Made by a program: the position numbers and the translations under genes
The notes under the pieces: generated by a model
What the model saw: only the letters and a program-made list of their open reading frames with translations
What the model was told of the DNA's origin: nothing
The model's database searches: none
Shown: positions 18,207 through 26,516 of the stretch, one piece after another
Layout: the number at the start of each line of letters is the position of its first letter
Numbering within the stretch: the stretch's first letter is position 1
Assembly (NCBI GenBank): GCA_002070905.1
Contig: MWEF01000007.1
Coordinates: forward strand, 1-61,054
DNA from: Tenericutes bacterium ADurb.Bin087
GTDB taxonomy: Bacteria; Bacillota_I; Bacilli_A; RFN20; CAG-826
DNA length: 61,054 nucleotides
Reading direction: 5' to 3'

Positions 18207-19635
18207 TCACTAGTTCTCCAACAAATGAATAAACGCGTGACTCAGTAATTTTAACTTTAACAATTTTACCGATTAAATCAGGAGTACCTACAAAATGAAC
18301 AACACGATCACTTTCGGTGTATCCACTTAATACACTCGTATCTTTTTTACTGTAACCATCAACTAAAATAAGATACTCATTCCCGACATATAGCGCTGCA
18401 TTAGCTTCGGTTTGGCTATCAACGAGTGCTTTTAACTTGTTAAAGCGCTCACCTTTTTCTTCACGCGAAACATTATCTTCCATAAGGGCAGCGGGAGTAC
18501 CCTTGCGCGGTGAATAAATAAAAGTATAAGCATTTTCGTAATTTACCTTTTCAACAACTTTTAATGTTTCTAAAAATTGTTGCTCTGTTTCATTTGGAAA
18601 GCCAACAATAATATCAGTAGTCAGTGAAATATCAGGCATTCTAGCCCGTAATTTAGTAACTAACTCTAAATAATCTTTAACCGTATAGCGGCGTCCCATT
18701 AACTTTAAAATTTCATCACTACCACTTTGTAACGGTAAATGAATTTTACGCATGATATTAGGATATTTAGCGATAATATCAATCATTTCATCATCAAAGT
18801 TCCATGGGTGCGAAGTAATAAAACGAAGGCGTGGGATGCCAAGTTTTGCTACTTCTTCTAAAATATAACTAAAAGTTGTGCCATCTTTTAAATCAATACC
18901 ATAAGCATTAACATTTTGACCAACGAGTGTAATTTCTTGATAACCAGAATCCACTAAAATTTGACATTCTCGTAAAATATCAGCAGGTAATCGTGAGCGT
19001 TCTTTCCCCCTAGTGTAAGGGACGATACAATATGTACAAAACTTATCACAACCATATGTTATATTGACAAAAGCTTTATGCGGGGCAATGCGTTGCACAG
19101 GGATGTTTTCATAGACATCGGCATCATCACTAGGCACATCCACTACTTTTTTATTTTCCGTTATTCGTAAGGCAATTAAATCAAGTAATTTATGAATAGC
19201 GTTTGTCCCCATAAAAATATCAACATATGGGAATGTTTTTCGTAATTTCGCGAGTGATTCTTCTTGTTGCACAACACAACCCGCAACAATTACTATTAAA
19301 TCTTTATTATTTGTTTTTAGTCCTTTTAAGTTACCGACTTGACCAAAGATTTTTTGTTCAGCCCCTTCACGAACAGCACATGTATTAATAATAATTACAC
19401 TAGCGTCTTTTTCTTCTTCAGTGCGTCGCATATTAGCCATACTTAAAAGACCGGCCATACTTTCTTCGTCGCGTACATTTGCCTGACAGCCAAATGTTTT
19501 AATTAAGAAAAATTTACCACTTAACTTCGCACTAACAATTGACGGTACTTCAATCTTAAGATTTTGAACTATGGACGGATAACGTCTTCGTGCTTTAGTG
19601 AAGGAGGGTAAATTATTAAGTAATGTTTTACTCAT
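18199..19635 (-). CDS. miaB: tRNA-2-methylthio-N6-dimethylallyladenosine synthase
   Basis: MiaB is a radical-SAM enzyme that converts i6A37 to ms2i6A37, acting after MiaA. The 478-residue protein has an N-terminal UPF0004 domain (TFGCQANVRDEESM, about 48-61; further Cys in INTCAVRE and AGCVVQQ) for the second cluster. The radical-SAM motif CDKFCTYC lies near residue 193, and there is a C-terminal TRAM domain. It needs two 4Fe-4S clusters, presumably supplied by the suf system in this window. An extension of about 40 residues precedes the UPF0004 domain, as in Bacillus. It overlaps ymdB and ricA by eight bases each. Confidence 0.97.
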   Translation of the reverse strand: MSKTLLNNLPSFTKARRRYPSIVQNLKIEVPSIVSAKLSGKFFLIKTFGCQANVRDEESMAGLLSMANMRRTEEEKDASVIIINTCAVREGAEQKIFGQVGNLKGLKTNNKDLIVIVAGCVVQQEESLAKLRKTFPYVDIFMGTNAIHKLLDLIALRITENKKVVDVPSDDADVYENIPVQRIAPHKAFVNITYGCDKFCTYCIVPYTRGKERSRLPADILRECQILVDSGYQEITLVGQNVNAYGIDLKDGTTFSYILEEVAKLGIPRLRFITSHPWNFDDEMIDIIAKYPNIMRKIHLPLQSGSDEILKLMGRRYTVKDYLELVTKLRARMPDISLTTDIIVGFPNETEQQFLETLKVVEKVNYENAYTFIYSPRKGTPAALMEDNVSREEKGERFNKLKALVDSQTEANAALYVGNEYLILVDGYSKKDTSVLSGYTESDRVVHFVGTPDLIGKIVKVKITESRVYSFVGELVNE

Positions 19636-20425
19636 CTCTTCTCCATAAGTAATAAAGTGGTGTTATTTTTTCTGTTTTAAATGTATGTTTATTAATTTCT
19701 AAAATGACAGCGCTAAATTGCGCTTCTTTATCTTTGTACTCATAAGTAAACGGTACTTGTTTATCAAACCAAGTCCGCTCGATTACGCGTTCTCTATCTG
19801 CACCAATGATGCCATTATATGCCCCCGTCATACCAACATCACTAATATAAGCTGTACCTTTTGGCAAAATACGGGCGTCACGCGTTTGTACATGAGTGTG
19901 TGTACCTAAAACAGCACTTACTGCACCATCAAATTCCCAGCCAATCGTCATTTTTTCTGCAGTAGCTTCTGCATGATAATCAACGATATGAATCATCTTT
20001 TCTGTATCAGCGTTAAGCATTTTAAGATTAGCGTACGGACTAGTAATGATTTCTTTCATAAATGCTTGTCCTAATACATTAGTGACGCGAACTTTGTCAC
20101 CTTTTTTCGTTGTGACAACGACAGATCCTTCACCAGGATAATTTTCAATTAAGTTTAATGGTCTCACTAAATTATGCACTTCGGTAATGTAATATTTAAG
20201 TTCTGGACGATCATCAAAATGATTACCAAGTGTGATGACATCAATCCCAAGATTTACTAATTCTTCATAATGTTTTTTCGTTAATCCGCGCCCATGCGTT
20301 GTATTTTCGCCGTTAGCGATAATTAAATCAAAGTCATGTTCACGCTTAAGTATAGGCAGGAAATGGGCGAGAGTTTCTCGCCCGATTTTGCCAACAATAT
20401 CACCAATAAATAAAATTTTCACCAT
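19628..20425 (-). CDS. ymdB: metallophosphoesterase YmdB, cyclic-nucleotide phosphodiesterase family
   Basis: YmdB-family proteins are di-iron phosphodiesterases; the Bacillus enzyme acts on 2',3'-cAMP and affects late adaptive gene expression. The 265-residue sequence has the N-terminal metal ligand in ILFIGDIVGKIGR, then NGENTTHGRG, LGNHFDDRPE and GTHTHVQTRD. All are typical of the family. It lies three bases after rny and overlaps miaB, the same order as in Bacillus, which supports the assignment. Confidence 0.95.
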   Translation of the reverse strand: MVKILFIGDIVGKIGRETLAHFLPILKREHDFDLIIANGENTTHGRGLTKKHYEELVNLGIDVITLGNHFDDRPELKYYITEVHNLVRPLNLIENYPGEGSVVVTTKKGDKVRVTNVLGQAFMKEIITSPYANLKMLNADTEKMIHIVDYHAEATAEKMTIGWEFDGAVSAVLGTHTHVQTRDARILPKGTAYISDVGMTGAYNGIIGADRERVIERTWFDKQVPFTYEYKDKEAQFSAVILEINKHTFKTEKITPLYYLWRRDE

Positions 20426-20427
20426 TA

Positions 20428-21978
20428 CTATTTTGCTACATCACTTGCACGGTATTCACGAATAACCGACACTTTAATTTGACCAGGATAAGTCATTTCA
20501 TTTTCAATCCGTTCACGAATATCACGAACGAGTTTATTGACCATAATATCATCCACCTTATCAGGATGGACCATCACGCGTACTTCACGGCCTGATTGCA
20601 TTGCAAAGCTAGTTTGCACACCGTCATACGATTTACAAATTTCTTCAAGTTTTTCTAAACGTTTAATGTAATTTTCAAGCGTTTCAGTCCGAGCACCTGG
20701 TCGCGCTGCACTTAATGTATCAGCAGCGATGACTAATTGACTAAAGATAAAACGCGATTCTTTATCACCGTGGTGGCTTTCAATTGCATCAATAACATAA
20801 TCTGGTTCATTGAATTTTTTCGCTAGTCTTGCTCCAACTTCAACGTGACTTCCTTCAAGTTCAAAATCCGCTGATTTACCAATGTCATGGAATAATCCTG
20901 CACGTTTAGCGCGCGTAATATCAAGCCCTAATTCAGCAGCCATAATGCCACATAAATGGGCGACTTCAATACTATGTTTAAGTGCACTTTGTCCGTAACT
21001 CGTGCGGTATTTTAAGCGGCCAATAAATGGAATCATATCTTTGTGGACATTAGGAATCCCAAGTTCGGCAAGAGCGTCTTTACCAGTCTTAATAATAATT
21101 TCATCAAGTTCTTGCGTTGCTTTTTCCACAACTTCTTCAATACGACTTGGTTGAATTCGGCCGTCTTTGACTAATAGTTCAATCGTCCGTCTAGCGGTCT
21201 CACGGCGAATTGGATCAAAGCATGACACAGTAATAACTTCTGGTGTATCATCAATTAAAATATCAACGCCTAATAGTTGTTCAAGTGTGCGGATGTTGCG
21301 TCCTTCACGACCGATAATGCGTCCTTTCATTTCATCATTTGGTAATTCGACCGTACTAACAGTGCGTTCAGTCGTCACTTCTTGTGAATAACGCGCAATC
21401 GTGTTTGCTAAAATATCACGAGCTTGTTCATTAACTTGTAGTTCGGCTTCTTCTTCTTTTTGCTTAATATACAGCGCGATTTCTTTTTCCAGTTTAGCGT
21501 CAACGCGATGATATAATTCATCTCGCGCCTCACTAACTGTCATTTGTGCGACTGTTTCAAGCTCGCCTAAAATTGAGTCAATCTTAATTTGTAGGTCTTT
21601 TTTGAGTTCATCAGCTTCTTTGATTTTCACTGATAAGTTTTCATGACGAGCGTCAAGTGACTGCTCTTTGCTATGTAATAATTGATCGCGACGTTCAATT
21701 CCTTTTTCACGATCATTAAGGAGCCTTTCTAGCTCACGAATTTGGGCACGCCGTTCTTTGCCGGCTTGTTCGAGTTCTTGTTTTCCTTCATAAATGATTT
21801 GTTTAGCGTCAAGTTCAGCATTCTTTACAATGTGTTCGGCTTTAATTTCCGCTTCTTTTGTTAATTTTTGTGCTTTCGCAAATGCTTGCTTCGCTTTAAA
21901 TGCTGGAATGAGGAAAAATAGTCCGATTCCAAGTCCAAGTCCGACAAGAAAGAATAGTGCATAGTACAAAACTTCCAT
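20428..21978 (-). CDS. rny: ribonuclease Y
   Basis: RNase Y is the membrane-anchored endoribonuclease that starts mRNA decay in many Firmicutes. The 516-residue protein has one N-terminal membrane helix (residues 4-25) and a long coiled coil (about 35-200). A KH domain with GRIIGREGRNIR follows near 215, then an HD domain with FHDIGKS near residue 365. The start is preceded by AAGAAGGA. It is the first gene of the leftward string, with a promoter at 22169-22196 and a structured leader of about 185 bases. Confidence 0.97.
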   Translation of the reverse strand: MEVLYYALFFLVGLGLGIGLFFLIPAFKAKQAFAKAQKLTKEAEIKAEHIVKNAELDAKQIIYEGKQELEQAGKERRAQIRELERLLNDREKGIERRDQLLHSKEQSLDARHENLSVKIKEADELKKDLQIKIDSILGELETVAQMTVSEARDELYHRVDAKLEKEIALYIKQKEEEAELQVNEQARDILANTIARYSQEVTTERTVSTVELPNDEMKGRIIGREGRNIRTLEQLLGVDILIDDTPEVITVSCFDPIRRETARRTIELLVKDGRIQPSRIEEVVEKATQELDEIIIKTGKDALAELGIPNVHKDMIPFIGRLKYRTSYGQSALKHSIEVAHLCGIMAAELGLDITRAKRAGLFHDIGKSADFELEGSHVEVGARLAKKFNEPDYVIDAIESHHGDKESRFIFSQLVIAADTLSAARPGARTETLENYIKRLEKLEEICKSYDGVQTSFAMQSGREVRVMVHPDKVDDIMVNKLVRDIRERIENEMTYPGQIKVSVIREYRASDVAK

Positions 21979-22271
21979 TTTGTGTTCCTTCTTTCTTTGT
22001 TTTTTAAAATTTTGTGTTTGAAAATATATACAAACGAAAAATAGTCTGTTACCTAAATTCCAATGTTACATCATTAATGTTTAGCGATGATTTATGTAAA
22101 TAAATTTCAATAAAGTGAATTAATAACCTAACATGAAGTTTAGGTGAACGCACTTAGTGCGCACTTTGATTATAACAACTTTTTAGCATTAATTAAAGCA
22201 AAGATGATTAGTAAAGTACACAATTTTAAAAATTGTGTTTTTTAATTTTAAAATTTATAAAATAATTGTAA
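21979..22271 (-). other. intergenic region with structured rny leader and recA tail
   Basis: No gene is seen in these 293 bases. Next to the predicted rny start site are two small stem-loops: CGCAC/GTGCG (22149-22161) and CCTAA/TTAGG (22127-22144). Toward recA, an ACACAATTTT hairpin (22218-22239) is followed by T-runs only on the + strand, so it is a poor terminator for leftward recA. It may serve a rightward antisense transcript or simply stabilise the recA 3' end. Confidence 0.5.
22169..22196 (-). promoter_or_regulatory. rny operon promoter
   Basis: Minus-strand TTAATT (22191-22196), a 16-base spacer and TATAAT (22169-22174). The start site inferred near 22162 falls directly on the CGCAC/GTGCG hairpin. 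The -35 is weak. Confidence 0.5.
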
Positions 22272-23273
22272 TTATTTAGTTTCAGTGGCGACTACGCCTG
22301 TTTTAATTTTTTCTTCTAAATCAGCGAGTAATTCTGGGCGCTCCAAAATATAATTTTGCGCTGCTTCGCGGCCTTGTCCAATCTTAAGTCCATCGTGTTC
22401 ATACCACGAACCCGACTTTTTAATAAATCCGCGGTTAACCGCTAATTCAAGAATTTCCCCAATTTTAGAAATACCTTTGCCATAAATTATATCGATTCCA
22501 CAAGCGGCAAATGGTGGTGCAACTTTGTTTTTTACAATACGAATTTTTGCTTGATTACCAATTAATTTAGAACCTTGCTTAATCGCTTCACCGCGTCTAA
22601 TGTCAATACGAATGGAAGAATAAAATTTTAATGCACGACCACCAGAAGTAACTTCAGGATTGCCATAAATTATTCCAACCTTTTCGCGTAGTTGATTAAT
22701 AAAGATAACAGTACACTCAGCTTTATTTAATACACCCGCTAGTTTACGCATTGCTTTTGACATCAGGCGTGCTTGTAGTCCTACTTGGTTATCACCCATT
22801 TCGCCAGATAGTTCTGCTTCAGGTACAAGTGCAGCCACACTATCAACAACGATTAAATCAATCACACCACTTTCGGCAAGACGGACAACAATTTCCAGTG
22901 CTTGTTCACCTGAATCAGGTTGTGCTAAAAGTAATTCATCAATATTTATTCCTAAATTTTTAGCATAAATCGGGTCAATTGCATGTTCAGCATCGACAAA
23001 AGCAGCTTGACCACCTTTCTTTTGACATTCAGCAATTGCGTGCAGCGCTAAAGTAGTTTTCCCACTACTTTCTGGTCCAAAGATTTCAATAATACGCCCT
23101 TTTGGATAGCCACCAACGCCAAGTGCTTCATCAATTAATAATGAGCCGCTCGGAATGACATCAACATTAATAACTGGGCGTTCGCCTAGTTTCATAATGG
23201 CGCCTTTACCAAACGACTTTTCAATTTCTTTTAATGTTTCTTGTAAAATATTTGCATCTTTCTTTTTTGACAT
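22272..23273 (-). CDS. recA: recombinase RecA
   Basis: RecA forms filaments on single-stranded DNA, drives strand exchange and triggers the SOS response. The 333-residue protein has Walker [10 protein letters not shown] at residues 66-74, the [15 protein letters not shown] segment, the L1 region and the MAW-like [15 protein letters not shown] loop. It is slightly shorter than the usual 340-350, with a brief acidic tail. SD AAGGAG precedes the ATG. It follows pgsA and the CinA-domain gene, the classic Firmicute order. I see no LexA box upstream. Confidence 0.98.
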   Translation of the reverse strand: MSKKKDANILQETLKEIEKSFGKGAIMKLGERPVINVDVIPSGSLLIDEALGVGGYPKGRIIEIFGPESSGKTTLALHAIAECQKKGGQAAFVDAEHAIDPIYAKNLGINIDELLLAQPDSGEQALEIVVRLAESGVIDLIVVDSVAALVPEAELSGEMGDNQVGLQARLMSKAMRKLAGVLNKAECTVIFINQLREKVGIIYGNPEVTSGGRALKFYSSIRIDIRRGEAIKQGSKLIGNQAKIRIVKNKVAPPFAACGIDIIYGKGISKIGEILELAVNRGFIKKSGSWYEHDGLKIGQGREAAQNYILERPELLADLEEKIKTGVVATETK

Positions 23274-23306
23274 AATAATTTTCTCCTTATATAGATATAT
23301 ACAATA

Positions 23307-23780
23307 TTATTCGAAGTTTTTTAACACTCTCGCTAACATTTTTAAGGCAGCATTCACTGCATCAGTGCGGACTTTAAGCCGATCACCTTTAAATTTGAAG
23401 TGTTCAACAATTTCGTCGTTAGCAAACGCTAGGGCAATATAAACATCACCAACTTCTCCGCTTTGGCCTGATGCTGTTGGACCTGCGTCACCCGTAAAGC
23501 CAAAACAAAAATCAACTCCTAATGCTTTTTGGCCATGACGCGCTAAATCAAGCGCTACAACACTTGAAACGGCACTAAATTTTTTTAGATCTTCTTTTTT
23601 AATGTTAAGTAAACGCTCTTTGACATCGTTACTATAAGCCACAATCGTCCCTTTATATGTTTTACTAACACCTGGATAATTCACGAGTGTTGCCGCAAAT
23701 AAACCACCAGTAAAAGACTCAACACTACCAATTGTTAAATTTTTATCAATTAATTCATTAATGAGCAGTTGTGTCGTCAT
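23307..23780 (-). CDS. CinA C-terminal domain protein (nicotinamide-nucleotide amidase, PncC-like)
   Basis: The 157-residue protein consists only of the CinA C-terminal (PncC) domain, whose known activity is hydrolysis of NMN to NaMN and ammonia. Motifs seen are GSVESFTGGLF, GVSKTYKGTIVAYSNDVKERLL and FGFTGDAGPT. The start at 23780 is chosen because it has SD AAGGAG and matches the family N-terminus; a longer reading upstream would lie inside pgsA. It overlaps the pgsA end by 23 bases and precedes recA, the same place as full-length cinA in Bacillus. The molybdopterin-binding-like half is absent. Confidence 0.92.
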   Translation of the reverse strand: MTTQLLINELIDKNLTIGSVESFTGGLFAATLVNYPGVSKTYKGTIVAYSNDVKERLLNIKKEDLKKFSAVSSVVALDLARHGQKALGVDFCFGFTGDAGPTASGQSGEVGDVYIALAFANDEIVEHFKFKGDRLKVRTDAVNAALKMLARVLKNFE

Positions 23781-24396
23781 GCGTCTCCTTAAGTACACTG
23801 ATATTTTGGAATATATAAATAAAGCCTGATAATAATGACACAAATGTAGCAGCGCCAATTACTATCATGCTAACAATCGGAAACGAATCACTTTGCATTT
23901 GGTGTGAAAAGGGCCAATCATTAAATAAAAACATCACAATTGCAATCATTTGTAAAACTGTTTTAGCCTTACCAAAAATATTCGCCGCTAGTACTTTATT
24001 TTGATTTGCAGCAACAAGTCTAAACCCGTCCACTACTGTATCACGCGCAATCATGAGTACAACAAAAATAACAGGTACACTTATTTGCCCGACGAACGCT
24101 TGATGCGGAACTGTAAGGATGATTAACATAGAATTCACCAGCATTTTGTCGGCAATTGGGTCCATAAACTTCCCAAAATTTGTAATTAAATTAAATTTTC
24201 TCGCTAAGTATCCATCGAAGTAATCAGTGATTGCCGCTACTATAAAAACAATTGCGGCAATAAAATAACGCAGATAAACATTAGAAAAAAGAATAATTGG
24301 TTCATTACCTAACCAAGTGGGCGGAATAAGTAAAAAAGCAATTAAAAGGATGACAAGTATCATTCTCGCTACTGTTAATTTATTCGGTAAATTCAT
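23758..24396 (-). CDS. pgsA: CDP-diacylglycerol-glycerol-3-phosphate 3-phosphatidyltransferase
   Basis: PgsA makes phosphatidylglycerol phosphate, the committed step to phosphatidylglycerol, in the membrane. The 212-residue protein has several hydrophobic helices. The CDP-alcohol phosphatidyltransferase signature reads D61-G62-x2-A65-R66-x8-G75-x3-D79-x3-D83, with all catalytic residues present. SD AAAGGAG lies six bases before the ATG. The RNase P RNA 3' end is only about 17 bases upstream, so rnpB and pgsA are probably cotranscribed. Confidence 0.95.
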   Translation of the reverse strand: MNLPNKLTVARMILVILLIAFLLIPPTWLGNEPIILFSNVYLRYFIAAIVFIVAAITDYFDGYLARKFNLITNFGKFMDPIADKMLVNSMLIILTVPHQAFVGQISVPVIFVVLMIARDTVVDGFRLVAANQNKVLAANIFGKAKTVLQMIAIVMFLFNDWPFSHQMQSDSFPIVSMIVIGAATFVSLLSGFIYIFQNISVLKETHDDTTAH

Positions 24397-24413
24397 AATG
24401 CTCCTTTAGGTGA

Positions 24414-24758
24414 GTTTCGATCCTGTAAGCCATGTTCTGTCGCGGATAATTATTTATCTATGTGTGAACACATACGGCGCTAAATTCATTTCTCTATTGC
24501 CGTTTCCCTTACCAAATTTAGGTTTCTCGCTTGCGGGGTTTACCAACGTTCCACTTAAGAGTTTCCCCTTAACTTCGTCACTGTGGCACTTTCAGAAGAT
24601 TAACCATATCTTTCGACTTAGGTCTTTCTTCGCCGTTATAGACTCCTCTATACCTAGTGTTATTTTTTCCACTAGCGCAATCACTACTTGCATCGCAGCA
24701 AGTGCGAGCATGGACTTTCCTCTAATACTTATGTACCAGCAATTATCCAGATCGAATT
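24414..24758 (-). ncRNA. rnpB: RNase P RNA (bacterial class B-like)
   Basis: The leftward RNA of about 345 bases contains the universal 5' element GAGGAAAGTCCATGCTCGC and the 3' element ACAGAACATGGCTTACAG. In between it has GTAAACCCC, GCAAGCGAGAAACC and a GAAAGTGCCACAGTGACGAAG segment, all RNase P core sequences that resemble the Bacillus type. Helix P1 forms from TTCGATC (24750-24756) and GATCGAA (24416-24422), which fixes the ends. It is squeezed between the gpsB stop (24759) and the pgsA SD. It matures the 5' ends of tRNAs together with RnpA, which is not in this window. Confidence 0.95.
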
Positions 24759-25109
24759 TTATTTAAGTTTGCTTGGGTCAATGCCCATTTTCCATAATTG
24801 ACGCTCATACTTATCAATTTTACGTAAGTTTTCCATCGCGGTTCCGCCTTTACTAATTAAGCGTTCTAGCTCTTCAACTTTCTTTTTATATTGAATGTAT
24901 TGCGCTTCAAGATTAACAATCTTAGCTTGTTGAGTTTCATTTTTCAGCCGCAGTAATTCTAATTCTTTTTCAATTTCGAGCATAGATTCATAGTCATTAC
25001 GCACTAAATCAAAAAATTCGTCAACTTCTAAAGCGTCATAGCCACCGCTTTTCGCTTTGAACTTCTTTTTTAAAATTTTGTCTGCGTCTAGTAATCTCTT
25101 TTCTGCCAT
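24759..25109 (-). CDS. gpsB: DivIVA/GpsB family cell-division protein
   Basis: The 116-residue protein has the DivIVA/GpsB N-terminal domain (KKFKAKSGGYDALEVDEFFDLVRNDYE), followed by a coiled coil (about 45-90) and a short C-terminal segment. GpsB links penicillin-binding proteins and the divisome at the membrane. The start at 25109 (MAEKRLL) is preferred: it follows GAGG by six bases. A longer reading from 25127 would begin at the inferred transcription start, since TATAAT lies at 25128-25133. It leads a gpsB-rnpB-pgsA-cinA-recA string. Confidence 0.85.
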   Translation of the reverse strand: MAEKRLLDADKILKKKFKAKSGGYDALEVDEFFDLVRNDYESMLEIEKELELLRLKNETQQAKIVNLEAQYIQYKKKVEELERLISKGGTAMENLRKIDKYERQLWKMGIDPSKLK

Positions 25110-25127
25110 CCTTAACCTCGCATACAT

Positions 25128-25156
25128 ATTATATATGTAATTTTGTTTTGACGCAA
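25128..25156 (-). promoter_or_regulatory. gpsB promoter
   Basis: Minus-strand TTGCGT (25151-25156), 17-base spacer, TATAAT (25128-25133). It gives a leader of about 12 bases containing the SD and may also drive rnpB and pgsA. Confidence 0.75.
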
Positions 25157-25183
25157 CAAAGTGAGACCGCTTTATTATTACTA

Positions 25184-25192
25184 TGTTATAAT
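25184..25192 (+). promoter_or_regulatory. extended -10 promoter giving a leaderless mRNA
   Basis: TGTTATAAT (TATAAT at 25187-25192) ends eight bases before the ATG of the exonuclease gene. There is no SD and no -35, so the transcript probably begins at or next to the ATG. It is divergent from the gpsB promoter. Confidence 0.6.
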
Positions 25193-25200
25193 TTTATAGT

Positions 25201-25926
25201 ATGAAAAAATTAGCGAAAGCAACACGTGGCCGCAAGCAACTTATCTTCCTTGATTTAGAAGGTACACAATTTAGTCATGAACTAATAGCAATTGGGGCAA
25301 TTAAAGCCACAATTAAAACGGACGGAACGATTAAAAAACTTTATCCTGGCTTTAAACATTATGTGCTAGCAACACAAAATGTTGGTAATTATGTTGAAAA
25401 ATTAACTGGCATTACGGATGATTTATTAGCAAGAGAAGGCATTCCTTTTGATAAGATTCTACTGATGCTTAAAAAATATGTTGGCACTAATCTTTCAAAA
25501 ACTAAATTTGTGACATTTGGGGCACACGACATTCGTATCTTACGCCAATCACTTGCCCATACTCCTGAAGCTCATCATACTTTTATTAAAACGATTGCGA
25601 AAAATCATATTGATTTAAGTGCATACATTAATGAATATATAAAAGATGAAAAAAATAATACATTATCTTTGGTGAATTTATGTAAACTTTTCGGCGTTGA
25701 GCCAGTTGAACCTGCTCATGACCCGTTAAATGATGCCCTGATGCTCGCCTATTTATATAGTGAGCTCTTTAAAAAGACTGATATTCTTATTGAACGGTAT
25801 GGTGAGGTACTACTCAATATGAATAATATCCCGCGTCCAATAAAAAGAATGCTCAATAAAATAAAGGCAGGAGAAAGTGTAAATATTGATGATTTACAAG
25901 AATATTTACGCGATGAAATTGTGTAA
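25201..25926 (+). CDS. DEDDh-type 3'-5' exonuclease domain protein
   Basis: The 241-residue protein has an exonuclease fold of the RNase T/DNA polymerase III epsilon class. ExoI motif is IFLDLEGT (D and E near residues 18-20), ExoII lies around FVTFGAHDIRIL, and ExoIII is AHDPLNDALML, giving the DEDDh set. Close families include KapD/ERI-1-like exonucleases and ribonucleases of Bacilli. A helical C-terminal extension of about 60 residues follows. It lacks an SD and seems to be translated from a leaderless message. Its stop overlaps the recU start (TAATG), so the two are one operon; a role in DNA or RNA end processing is inferred. Confidence 0.8.
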   Translation: MKKLAKATRGRKQLIFLDLEGTQFSHELIAIGAIKATIKTDGTIKKLYPGFKHYVLATQNVGNYVEKLTGITDDLLAREGIPFDKILLMLKKYVGTNLSKTKFVTFGAHDIRILRQSLAHTPEAHHTFIKTIAKNHIDLSAYINEYIKDEKNNTLSLVNLCKLFGVEPVEPAHDPLNDALMLAYLYSELFKKTDILIERYGEVLLNMNNIPRPIKRMLNKIKAGESVNIDDLQEYLRDEIV

Positions 25927-26516
25927 TGATTAATTATCCAAACGGTTCTAAACCTAAAAAACAAACAACGAAAGTACCTTCAAAACGAAAAAATATTACG
26001 AAGAGCGCTGCTAATCGTGGCATGGCGCTTGAAAAACTTATCAGTGCTGCTAATGACTATTATTTGATGCACGACATTGCCCTTTTTACTAAACGCCCAA
26101 CACCAATTAATGTCGTAAAAATTGATTACGCTAAAGGGGCAAAAATTACAAACGCCTACTTTGAAAAGCAATCAACAACAGACTTTAACGGGGTTTATAA
26201 AAACCGATATTTCGACTTTGAAGCTAAAAGTACAAGATTAAAAACAAGTTTTCCTTTAAATAATATTTATGAACATCAAATTACCCACTTAGAAAATGTT
26301 ATTCGCCATGGTGGGATTGCTTTCTTTATTGTTGAATTTACAGCTTTTGATGAATATTATGTACTTAGTGCTGCTGATGTTATTGATTTTTATCGCAATG
26401 GCGACCGTAAATCAATCCCTTATGCATCATTTAAAGAAAAAGGCGTATTAGTGCGCCTTGGTCTTAACCCTGTACTTGACTATTTGCCTGCAGTCATAAA
26501 ATTATTTAATTTATAA
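25926..26516 (+). CDS. recU: Holliday junction resolvase RecU
   Basis: RecU cleaves Holliday junctions in Firmicutes and Mollicutes and cooperates with RecA. The 196-residue protein has the family signatures NRGMALEKLI, STTDFNGVYKNRYFDFEAKST (split by the active-site D and E-x-K) and NIYEHQITHL, then HGGIAFFIVEF. The nuclease residues D, E and K are all present. It begins at the exonuclease stop (TAATG). Its 3' end overlaps the convergent nth stop by six bases with no visible terminator. Confidence 0.95.
   Translation: MINYPNGSKPKKQTTKVPSKRKNITKSAANRGMALEKLISAANDYYLMHDIALFTKRPTPINVVKIDYAKGAKITNAYFEKQSTTDFNGVYKNRYFDFEAKSTRLKTSFPLNNIYEHQITHLENVIRHGGIAFFIVEFTAFDEYYVLSAADVIDFYRNGDRKSIPYASFKEKGVLVRLGLNPVLDYLPAVIKLFNL

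Noticed and set aside
22218-22245. Strong terminator for recA
   Set aside because: The hairpin has its T-run on the + strand, so it does not serve the leftward recA transcript; it is also almost entirely AT.
24410-24766. Rightward ORF of 118 codons over the RNase P region
   Set aside because: It is antisense to a clear RNase P RNA with conserved core elements.
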